The position numbers and the translations under genes were made by a program. The notes beneath the pieces are model-generated. The model saw only the letters and a program-made list of their open reading frames with translations. It was not told the origin of the DNA and did no database searches. From the NCBI GenBank assembly GCA_036936605.1, contig JAUPFV010000004.1, positions 122,314,852 through 122,378,851 on the forward strand: 64,000 nucleotides of DNA, read 5' to 3'. Position 1 is the stretch's first letter; the number at the start of each line of letters is the position of its first letter. Below, piece after piece: positions 31,950-41,850 of the stretch. The DNA is from Limnanthes douglasii subsp. nivea (Eukaryota; Streptophyta; Magnoliopsida; Brassicales; Limnanthaceae).

Positions 31950-34639
31950 ATTTGTTGAAAGGGTATAAAGCAGAATCATTGGGATTTTGTGAGCACTGTG
32001 TGTTTGGTAAACAAACTAGAGTCAAATTCAGCAAATCGGCTGTATGAAAGACTAAAGGCACAGTGGACTACATTCACTCAGATCTTTGGGGTCCAAACAG
32101 AATTCCATCCAAGAGCGGAGCCAGATACTATATGAGTTTGATTGATGATTATTCAAGGATGGTGTGGGTTTACTTTCGGAAAACGAAAGATGAGGCATAT
32201 TCAACCTTTGTCAAATGGAAGACGATGATTGAGAAGCAAACAGGAAGAAAAATCAAACGTCTTAGGACAGATAATGGGTTAGAATATTGCAGTCGTGAGT
32301 TCAACGAGTTCTGCGAAGCTGAGGGAATAGTGCGCCATCGCACTTGTTCTAGAACACCACAACAGAATGGAGTCGCAGAAAGAATGAACAGAACGCTTTG
32401 TGACAAGGCACGAAGTATGCTCTCACATTCCGGTGTGGGAAAGGATTTTTGGGCTGAAGTTATCAATACAGCGTGTTACTTGGTGAATCGGTCTCCATCA
32501 ACGGCTATTGATTGTAAAACTCCTTTTGAGATTTGGTCTGGATCGTCGGCTGATTATGAACATTTGAGGGTGTTCGGTTGTCCTGCGTATGCTCATGTGA
32601 GAGATGGTAAGCTTGAGCCGAGGGCAAAGAGATGCATATTTCTAGGATATGCTACTGGAGTGAAAGGATATAGGTTATGGTGTACCTCTCCAAAGTCTCC
32701 AGGTTTTCTCATTAGTAGGGACGTTACTTTTAATGAGTTTGCTTCGATAGACAGTCAGAAGGAAGTAGGAGAAATGGTCGAATCAGGATCGGTTGTGAGT
32801 AAACAGGTGGAGCTTGAAGTAGAAGCAGTTCCTAGCAGGTCCAATAATTTAAGTGGTTCTGAGGTGGATCCAGAATCAGGAGGTGAAGCGTCAGCATCAG
32901 ATGATAGTGACGATGATGCGTCTGAACCAGAACAACAACCTTATAGCATAGCATTGGGCAGAGAAAGAAGAGATATTAGACTTCCAAAAAGGTATGTGAA
33001 TCTAGTTGCATATGCTCTGTCAGTTGCAGAAGAAGTTGAGATGCAGGAACCTAGTAGCTACAAAGAAGCTATAGCAAGTTCAGAGGCAGATCGATGGATT
33101 AGTGCTATGGGAGAAGAGATTGAATCTCTTCATAAGAATCAAACATGGAAGCTTGTTGACTTGCCTAAAGGACAGAAGATAGTAGGCAGTAAATGGGTGT
33201 TCAAGAAAAAGGAAGGTAATCCAGGGGTTGAGGCATCTCGATTCAAAGCAAGACTGGTCGCTAAGGGTTTTACTCAAAAGGAAGGAATCGACTTCAATGA
33301 AGTGTTTTCTCCAGTGGTGAAGCATAGTTTGATTCGAGTTTTGCTAGCCATATTAGTTTTGCAAGATTTAGAGCTTGAGCAGTTGGATGTGAAGACTGCG
33401 TTTCTACATGGTGAATTGGAGGAGCAAATCTACATGAGACAACCAGAGGGATTTATCGAACCTAATATGGAGGACAAAGTTTGTCTACTGAAAAAGTCAT
33501 TGTATGGTTTGAAACAGTCACCTAGGCAATGGTACAGACGTTTTGATACATTCATGGTGTCAAAAGGGTTCACGAGGAGTCCATATGATAGTTGTGTGTA
33601 TCATCAAAAGATGTTAGATGATTCTTATGTTTACTTGTTGTTGTATGTGGATGATATGCTTATTGCTGCTTGTAGTATGTCACACATTGTGCAGTTAAAG
33701 AAGCAGCTTAGTGCCGAGTTTGAGATGAAGGATCTGGGCAGAGCAAAGAAAATTCTTGGTATGGAGATTATCAGGAACAGAAATTTAGGAACATTACACT
33801 TGTCTCAACGAAGCTATATTGAGAAAGTGTTAAAACGATTCAACATGTTTGATGCTAAAGCAGTTAACATTCCTTTTGCTACTCATTTCAAGTTGTCTGC
33901 AGTAGAAGCGGCCAAGGACGATGCTGAGTTGGAACAAATTTCGAAGGTTCCATATGCAAGTGCAGTTGGTAGTATCATGTATGCTATGGTATGCACACGT
34001 CCTGATATTTCACATGCGGTTAGTGTAGTTAGCAGGTACATGGGATGTCCTGGGAAAGAACACTGGCAAGCAGTGAAATGGATACTTCGGTATCTGAAGA
34101 ATACTGTGAACGTTGGCTTAACTTTTAACAAAACCGATATTGGTGAATCGCTGAATGATGTTGCAGGATCATTGGTTGGTTTTGTTGATTCTGATTTTGC
34201 AGGTGATATGGATAAAAGAAGATCTCTGACAGGATATGTATTTACTCTAGCTGGGAGTGCGATCAGTTGGAAAGCACAGTTGCAAGCTACTGTAGCTTTG
34301 TCTACAACAGAGGCAGAGTACATGGCGGTAACAGAAGCAGTTAAAGAGGCAATATGGTTGCAAGGTTTGGTGGCAGATTTGGGCTTGGATAAGACTACTA
34401 CAAAAGTGTTTTGTGACAGTCAAAGCGCCATACACCTTACAGGGAACCAGATGTACCATGAGCGTACAAAGCACATAGATGTCAGGTATCATTTTATTCG
34501 TGATATAATATCAAAGGGAATTGTTGATGTGAAGAAAGTGTCTACACACGATAATCCAGCAGATATAATGACCAAGGCAGTATCAGTTCGAAAGTTTAGG
34601 GAATGCCTAAACTGGATCGGTGTTCGCAGTATAGAGTGA
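31950..34639 (+). pseudogene. Copia pol: integrase, reverse transcriptase, RNase H (truncated at the N-terminus)
   Basis: The upstream segment includes C-E-H-C-V-F-G-K-Q-T-R, the GAG-pre-integrase end, followed by one in-frame TGA at about 32045. Beyond it an 858-codon frame is unbroken from 32063. The integrase acidic residues sit in H-S-D-L-W-G-P, T-D-N-G-L-E-Y and [11 protein letters not shown] carries the catalytic Y-V-D-D-M-L. RNase H has D-S-D-F-A-G-D, S-T-T-E-A-E-Y and C-D-S-Q-S-A-I-H-L. It ends with [14 protein letters not shown]. Enzyme motifs are intact, but the loss of gag, protease and 5' LTR makes the copy defective on its own. Confidence 0.9.
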
Positions 34640-34725
34640 ATGTCTTAAGGGCATTTGGTGAGTCAGAAGAAGAGAATATTCTTTGTTGATAGTGAAGAAA
34701 GGATATTCGCCTCAAGGGGAAGATT

Positions 34726-35147
34726 TGTTGTGAATGAGTCGAATAGTGCCTTGACAGTGTACTGTGTCCGGCAGTTCGAATAGTACCTTGACAGTGTACT
34801 GTGTCCGGCAGTTCGAATAGTGCCTTGACAGTGTACTGTGTCCGGCAGGACAATGTGATAATGATATTGTCCAATCACTTCAAAAGAGCTAGTCCATTGG
34901 TATGAGCCCATTAGGCCCATAGTCTAGTAAGTCTATTAATTCCCTATAAATAGATTACTAGGGCGACACAAAACATAATCTGAAATCTGTAACCTTTTCT
35001 ATCATAGTGAAACTCTTTTCTCTGGCGGTGCCCGTGGACGTAGACAATTGTCGAACCACGTTAAATCCTGTGTTTTATTTAAATCTTTCATTCGCATATA
35101 TTTTGTGCTTGAGCCATTTTGTGATAATTGCATAGTATTTTATAACA
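34726..35147 (+). repeat. Copia 3' LTR with triplicated 37-bp unit
   Basis: It begins TGTTGTGAATG directly after the polypurine tract and ends ATAACA. A 37-bp unit, GAATAGTGCCTTGACAGTGT onward, is present almost three times in tandem (34741-34777, 34778-34814, 34815-34848). Repeats in this position are typical of LTR U3 enhancers. A TATA box (CTATAAATAG) lies at about 34944-34953. Confidence 0.8.
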
Positions 35148-35151
35148 AAAT

Positions 35152-35163
35152 TGGTATCAGAGC
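35152..35163 (+). other. Primer-binding site after the Copia LTR
   Basis: TGGTATCAGAGC, matching initiator tRNA-Met, follows the LTR after four bases. A primer site belongs after a 5' LTR, so its presence here means this LTR once also began another copy. That copy now ends within about 12 bp, at a junction with TRIM sequence. Confidence 0.8.
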
Positions 35164-35205
35164 AATTTTGTTAGCTAAAGTGGCACTTTGTTCGAGAGGA
35201 GGATT

Positions 35206-35443
35206 TGTTAGGGTAGCGACCAAAGTTCCACATCCCACATCGGTAAAAACATGGGAAGGATCAGTGGTATATAAGTAAGAACATACCTCAACTAGTATGA
35301 GGCCTTTTGGTAGTGGACCAAATGCAAAGCCGTGAGGGCCTTCGGGCTCCAAAGCGGACAATATCATACTAGTGTTGAGATCGGTTGTGTTCTTACTTAT
35401 ATACGGAGGAGGAATATGCGGATCAGACCCGATATTCCCAACA
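35206..35443 (+). repeat. TRIM LTR copy 1, USE/TATA promoter and internal palindrome
   Basis: A perfect plant USE (ATCCCACATCG) lies at 35232-35242, then 25 bp, then TATATAAG at 35268-35275. Downstream, TATATAAGTAAGAACA (35268-35283) has an exact inverted partner at 35388-35403. CTCAACTAGTATGA (35287-35300) pairs imperfectly with 35364-35379. Transcripts could therefore fold into a long hairpin with a GC-rich loop. A four-T run lies near the expected start, which would be unfavourable for Pol III elongation. Confidence 0.7.
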
Positions 35444-35511
35444 TGTGGTCTTAGAGCTCCAGGCCCAGACAGTACGCGATGTGGTGGGTGATGTGGGTGA
35501 AATTCTCATTA

Positions 35512-36219
35512 GTCGAACATGATGAATTATGATGAATTAGTAGCCATGCTCAAGATCCTTGTTTGGAGTGCCCGTGGCTTATCAAGCAGTGTGGCTTGAT
35601 TTGAGGCTCATCAAGCATTGTGGCTTGATTGGAGAGATCCTCGTTTGGAGTGCCCGTTGCTCATCAAGCAGTGTGGCTTGATTGGAGTGTATCAAGACGG
35701 TGGTACTTGTTTGGAGTGGCGCTAAGGAACAAGGCAGGATGGTCAAGATCATATAGATCCGCTGCAAAGGCTCTAGAGATCAGGCAGCCCCAACCTGATT
35801 AGAGTGAGCGGATGGATGTCAATTGAGAGGAGGCTAAAGTCGAACATGATGAATTATGATGAATTAGTAGCCATGCTCAAGATCCTTGTTTGGAGTGCCC
35901 GTGGCTTATCAAGCAGTGTGGCTTGATTTGAGGCTCATCAAGCATTGTGGCTTGATTGGAGAGATCCTCGTTTGGAGTGCCCGTTGCTCATCAAGCATTG
36001 TGGCTTGATTGGAGAGATCCTCGTTTGGAGTGCCCGTTGCTCATCAAGCAGTGTGGCTTGATTGGAGTGTATCAAGACGGTGGTACTTGTTTGGAGTGGC
36101 GCTAAGGAACAAGGCAGGATGGTCAAGATCATATAGATCTGCTGCAAAGGCTCTAGAGATCAGGCAGCCCCAACCTGATTAGAGTGAGCGGATGGATGTC
36201 AATTGAGAGGAGGCTAAAG
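35512..36219 (+). repeat. Internal tandem duplication in the TRIM internal region
   Basis: A block beginning GTCGAACATGATGAATTATG at 35512 is repeated from 35839. The second copy is longer because a unit of about 55 bp with CATCAAGCATTGTGGCTTGA is itself duplicated. The sequence TCAAGC.GTGTGGCTTGA recurs throughout and is self-complementary (TCAAGC/GCTTGA), giving many possible small hairpins. Confidence 0.75.
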
Positions 36220-36244
36220 TGGCACTTTGTTCGAGAGGAGGATT

Positions 36245-36480
36245 TGTTAGGGTAGCGACCAAAGTTCCACATCCCACATCGGTAAAAACATGGGAAGGAT
36301 CAGTGGTATATAAGTAAGAACATACCTCAACTAGTATGAGGCCTTTTGGTAGTGGACCAAATGCAAAGCCGTGAGGGCCTTCGGGCTCCAAAGCGGACAA
36401 TATCATACTAGTGTTGAGACCGGTTGTTCTTACTTATATACGGAGGAGGAATATGCGGACCGGGCCCCATATTCCCTACA
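36245..36480 (+). repeat. TRIM LTR copy 2
   Basis: Nearly identical to copy 1 except for the 3' end (CGGGCCCCATATTCCCTACA). The USE at 36271-36281 is again perfect and TATATAAG starts at 36307, with 25 bp between. It is followed at 36483 by an exact TGGTATCAGAGC primer site. Confidence 0.75.
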
Positions 36481-36791
36481 CGTGGTATCAGAGCGTCAGG
36501 CCCAGACGGAACGCGATGGTGGTGAAATTCTCGGAGGTCGAACATGATGAACCAGTAGCCATATGATCAAGGTGATCTGCTCTAGAGATCCTAGTTCGGA
36601 GTGCTCGTGGCTCATAAAGCAGTGTGACTTGATTGGGGTGGCGCTAAGGAACAAGACAGTGTGGTCTAAGAGGAGGTGAGCAGTAACATCCGTAGTGCCT
36701 CTATGGTCAGGTAGTCTCCAACCTGATTAGAGTGGGCGGATGAAAGTCAATTGAGAGGAGGCTAAGTGGTACTTTGTTCGAGAGGAGGATT

Positions 36792-37039
36792 TGTTAGGGT
36801 GGCGACCAAAGTCCCACATCCCACATCGGTTAAACATGGGAAAGATCAGTGGTATATAAGTAAGAACATACCTCAACTAGTATGAGGCCTTTTGGTAGTG
36901 GACCAAATGCAAAGCCGTGAGGGCCTTTGGGTGCCAAAGCGGACAATATCATACTAGTGTTGAGATCGGTTGTGTTCTTACTTATATACGGAGGCGGAAT
37001 ATGCGGAACCCCATATTCACAACACCCATATTCCCAACA
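36792..37039 (+). repeat. TRIM LTR copy 3
   Basis: More diverged than copies 1 and 2. Two overlapping USE-like motifs occur: GTCCCACATCC at 36811-36821 and a perfect ATCCCACATCG at 36818-36828. TATATAAG follows at 36853, with 24 bp between. The last 15 bp look duplicated (CCATATTCACAACA then CCATATTCCCAACA). The array ends here. Confidence 0.7.
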
Positions 37040-40000
37040 CAATTCTATATTACTCGTCTACTCCTATTAGCCTATTATTGATAATATTATTCTACCTTAA
37101 GGCAAGGGGGTCCCCCCCCCCTTACCTAAGGTAGATCCGTCGTTGCATGTGACACATGCGTGTTTGTCATATTTGTTTAGATTTACTATATTTTCCAACA
37201 AAACAACTAGTATGTATTACCTAATTGTGCGTTTTTTCTTGATGACATTTATGGTATAGAATCGTACGCATATGATGTTTGTGTACTAGCGCATATTAAT
37301 CATCATTTGAGAAAAGCTTTGGAACATAAAGTGAGAACCATATGCGGGTTTCTAGATACGCTAGATACATGAATCGTCAACCACTTCTATATTTTCCATC
37401 CCGTTATATTTTTTATTACGCGAGTGAGATGTAATCTATAGCGAGATGGGATATATTGGGCATCAATGCACTTTAGGTCTAAACTGAACTTGAGAATTTA
37501 GTTGAGCCACGGGGATGATTCTGTCATAGGTTACATTACTTACTTGTGAAATATTATAATTATATTTGCAAAATAGGAGCAATTATAGTGGCAAAAGATA
37601 ATGTTATAACTTGCATAATCTCACGAAACCTTGTTACGAAATATAGACTTATTTTTTAAATGTTCTTCGAGTTTGTGTTCTAGCCATATGTAACAATTTG
37701 TGATGTTTTTCTTTTTCATGAAGTAGCATGGTACCATGTAAATATGATTGGGCTAAATCATGTGAATACATATTATCTGAAACAAAGTAGTTTTTGAGTT
37801 TGGACTCATATAAGGTAATTGTGACACTCACTCATTTTGCACGAGGAGCACATTAGGTTGTTAGTCTCCAAAGGGGCAGTCTGATACACTTTGGATTATG
37901 TTGACTGGATACGAAAAATGGGTTAGGTGGAAATTCTAAAGCCTGAATTCGTTGACATTTAGTCGTATGTCTATAAATATTATGAAAATTGAAGTGACAT
38001 GACAAGTGATATGACTGTTGAAATATACATAGAAAATTATTTTTATGACCCATTAAGACTTTCATGACAATTTTGATGAACTTAATGTTGTTTTCCTTCA
38101 ATATTGCAATATTTAAGATAATTATTTGTAGTAATTTATGTAGTATGTTTGGTTGTTGTATTTCTTATTTAATATATGTATTATGGCTATAATATGTTAT
38201 TTATTCACCATGATATTTTTTACTATGATATAATAAATTATGAAACCTATGATTTATATAACAGTTATATTGTTGCAAAACAACTTGGTCAACTATTGCA
38301 TGCAAAAATCCATATATGAGATATAATTTCACCGCCGTCTGTAAATACGAAATTCTGAATATTATAATATTTTTAATATATATATATCCTTTCAAAACAC
38401 ATGCCTTTAACGTTTTCACACTTGTCCTTCATATATTGGTGTGAATATCGATTTCTTTTGTCACTATATTGTCTTATCCCGACTCCAAATGCAACCCCAA
38501 GTCCAAAAACTTGTCATATATCTAAAATAGTTATTTTATAGCTTGGAATCAACTCGAAGATAGTTATTTAAGAATTTCAGTCAGTGAAAATCACTATTCC
38601 GCATAGTTCTTGGTTGGTTAATTTCAATGCGGTACTTTACAAAATGTATCAGCTTTATAGTAGGGACGGGGACGAACCGTCATTTCTTGTACGAGAGAAT
38701 ATCTACAAGAAATATGGGTTGACCTAGAATCAGTAGTTAAGTATTGTATATTCAACATTGCCCGCTACAATAGGGTTTTAGCAAAGTGCGTGTACAATAA
38801 GATTTTTACGATACAATTAATAAGCCTTAATTCGAAATCATTTAGAAAATGGTATTAAAAGATGAACAAGTTTTACGTTAGACCATTGCATATAAATTTA
38901 GTGATAAAGAATACAATTGATTTATTACTTAAGGTGTTTGTAATTTTATATGTGAAATTTGAATTATATGTACTTGCAAAATGTAAACAAGTTATACTAG
39001 TGTAACATGATCTTATTTATTACTTATGAAATCATAAATTAAATGTACGTGTGATATATAACATTAATTCATCGCGAAATTGTGTGTTCGGTAAATTAAA
39101 ATTAAAATATTTCAACGTTATAAAACATTTCAGCTCGCCGAATAAAGTAATACCACCTTCAGTTTTTTACGAAATTTTATCATTGTCGTTGAAGTATTTT
39201 ACATAATGACATACAAAAGCTCCAGAATCAATAAATCTTTGTTTTTATGGTGGGTATTTATTGTGATTTGTATCTTTGTTGTTAGTTTTGTTTCGATTTG
39301 TTTCTTTATGATAAGATAGTTGTACTGGAAAGCCTAGTTTCCAAAAAATGTTGTTGCTATATTTCTCGAAAAAATATGCAAAACATACAAAAGTGTTATA
39401 TAAATCTCTACCAAGTCTTTAATTATTTCTTGTTGGACCAGTTTCAATTTATATGAGAGGGTTGTAGTTGTTGATAATCCAAAATCCACAATAGTTAAAT
39501 TCAATAACTCATTCCGTCTATTAGTATTATACTAGTTTAGAAGCATAAGAACTTCAAGAGGTTTAGTTTCAACGTCACTTTCAGTTCATCATTGTTCAAA
39601 ACTAAATTCCACTCTTTCGAAATTAGTAAACACTCGGTATCCACCAAAAACTTAAATTCATAACATAACTTTTGAAATTTAATTGAACATGGAAAATGTG
39701 TGTTACAAAAAAACTTGCTTATGTGTGTTGCGTAACATAATATTAATATTGTTGCAAAATAAATATACATGGTCTATTTTGAGAGTTCTAAATACATCAC
39801 AAGTCATATCTTTTTTCATATAGGTCCAATTTAAGAATCGTGGTAAATTATTGGATGCATATGGTGTCTGTATTCCATAGATTGCGTGTTTAATGAGAAA
39901 TGACTACAGATTAAATAAATAGTTTGTTTACGCATTACATGTAATTAAAAAAATTGTTTTAGATTGACATTTTTAGTATACTAACCACAAGTATTAGTAC

Positions 40001-40479
40001 ACAACCAACTATCTTTTTAGGTACGATCACGCAACACTTTCTTATTGAGTTTATTAGTTTTTCTCTGATTGTATATGTCAAATCATGGTCATTAATTTTT
40101 TAGAAGTCTTGAACGTAATAAATTGTGGATGCATCCATGAAATGAAAAAAATATAGTTAAAATATTATTTCGTAGAGATAAAGAATTAAGAGTACAACTA
40201 CATCTTTGACAACTTGTTCTCCTGCTTTTAATATTGTTAACTCAATTACATCATACGGTAAATAATAGTAATTAAATATTTGTATTAATATATTTTTGTA
40301 TAATCTTGTAAAACCCATAGATTTATGGCTTGCGAAACTATGGAATTTATATATTATGTATTTTTACATATGGGAACCAATGCAGCCTTACCTTATTTTT
40401 CTTATTTGTTATTTGAAGAGACATTTTTCTTCAATCTGTTCTTTGCAAAATAATTGAAAAATAGTTTGGAATGATTTTA
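37040..40479. other. AT-rich intergenic region without recognised genes
   Basis: A GC-rich interruption at 37092-37134 forms an inverted repeat (CTACCTTAAGGCAAGGGGG against CCCCCTTACC-TAAGGTAG) around a run of ten C bases. The rest is AT-rich, with only short chance frames on either strand. Confidence 0.4.
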
Positions 40480-41850
40480 CATTTATTCTTCTTCGTTCGA
40501 AATCATCATATATTCCTACCATGACGCAAAAACAACAAATTGGTCATGACAAAACCAATAGATCAGTGGTTCGAATGATAAAAAATAATTTATTGGTGTT
40601 TTGCCAGTAAAGTTAGTTTTATTCGTAAAATAATGTAACAAAATAAGTAAGAAACATTTCGTAGATAAAATTTCATCACGTTTCACGTCATACATACTAT
40701 AGGTTTCACATATAAATTATGGAAGATCTCATATCTATATTAAAATATATTTAGCAATAATAGACATAAAATTTAGTATTCATGGTTTAGGTCATCTAAG
40801 GTTAATAGTTCATCAGAATCTTCTTACTACACAAAAATGACAAATACGTTGTAACAAAACCAATAGACCAGTGGTTGAAATGACCAAAAATAATTTGTTA
40901 ACGCTTTGGCGATATAGTTAATTTTATTCACCAAGTATGTGGCAAAATAAGTCAGGTCATATTTTCCAAACATATTCTTCTGGTTCGCAACATACCTACT
41001 ATATGTTTCGCACATAAAATATAAATATTGTGCTTGTGTATTACACGAAGTTTCACAACCATTAACATAAAATTGAGCATTTGTTACCTACTTTGGAAAA
41101 TGATAAAAATAAACATCTAAAGCTAATATTCTATTGAAATCTGCATACCATGACACAGAAAAAACAAATGGGTTGTAGGAAAACTATTGGATCAATGGTT
41201 GGAATAGAAAAAAATAATTCACATGTGTTTTGCCGATATAGTTAGTTTTATTCACCAAGTATGGTGCGAAATAAGTAATGTCACCTTTCGCAAATATCAT
41301 TTCTCTACATTTTGCATCATATATACCACATTTTGCATATAAAATATATAAGGTTTTGTATGTGTAATACATGATATTATACAAGCATGGTCATATAATT
41401 TAGTATTTTTGGTCCAAGTTAGAGAATAATAGGAACAAACATCTAAAGTTGATATTTTACCAAAATCTTCATACTACAATTCAAATAAAACAAATTGATC
41501 GTAAAAAACAATAGATCAGTGATTAAAATAACCAAAAATAATTCCCCAACTTTTTGGTGGAAAATTTAGTCTTACACACCAAGTATGTGGTGAAATAAAA
41601 ATGGTTGTTTCACATTCGACATAGTACATAAATGTAGATAACATATCTAATGTTTCACACGTACGTAACAAGATATTTATAGATATTTTGTAAATATTAT
41701 TGGTCTCGGTTGAAAATGACAAGAACAAACACTCAAAGTTAATATTTCACTCAAATCTTTATACCACGACACAAAAATAACAAATCAGTCATACAAGACA
41801 AATATATTAGTGGTATATTAATCCAAACATATTATGACATATGTTTGAAA
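40480..41850. repeat. Degenerate tandem (satellite-like) repeat, about 310-bp period
   Basis: A phrase like AACCAATAGATCAGTGGTTGA recurs at about 40555, 40858, 41186, 41509 and 41801, 292-328 bp apart. Each copy is preceded by CACAAAAA.AACAAAT. Four are followed by an ACCAAAAATAATT-like run, and three of these by CACCAAGTATG.GG.. farther on. Similarity between copies is partial, so the array is old. No coding potential. Confidence 0.65.

Larger units (their letters stand above)
31945..35147 (+). mobile_element. Copia retrotransposon, 5'-truncated, with long intact pol and 3' LTR
   Basis: The element starts abruptly in the pre-integrase region and lacks its 5' LTR, gag and protease. It continues through integrase, RT and RNase H to a polypurine tract (AAGGGGAAGATT, 34714-34725) and a 422-bp LTR (34726-35147). 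The LTR runs TGTTGTG to ATAACA. The coding part is almost undamaged, implying recent activity of the family. Confidence 0.85.
35174..37039 (+). mobile_element. Tandem TRIM array: three LTRs, two internal regions
   Basis: Three copies of a TGTTAGGG...CCCAACA/CCCTACA LTR lie at 35206-35443, 36245-36480 and 36792-37039. Each is preceded by the same polypurine-like tail (TTCGAGAGGAGGATT). The second is followed by a perfect TGGTATCAGAGC primer site (36483-36494), and the first by a mutated one. The internal regions (35444-36244 and 36481-36791) have no coding capacity, which fits terminal-repeat retrotransposons in miniature. The array begins with a short tail of a further internal region (from about 35174), so at least one more unit was lost on the left. 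Confidence 0.75.

Noticed and set aside
35206..35443. TRIM LTR considered as a Cassandra element with 5S rRNA promoter
   Set aside because: No 5S RNA internal control region could be seen. The visible promoter elements are USE and TATA instead.
40480..41850. Tandem repeat considered as a CRISPR array
   Set aside because: Units are about 310 bp, degenerate and in a plant nuclear context. There are no short identical repeats with unique spacers.
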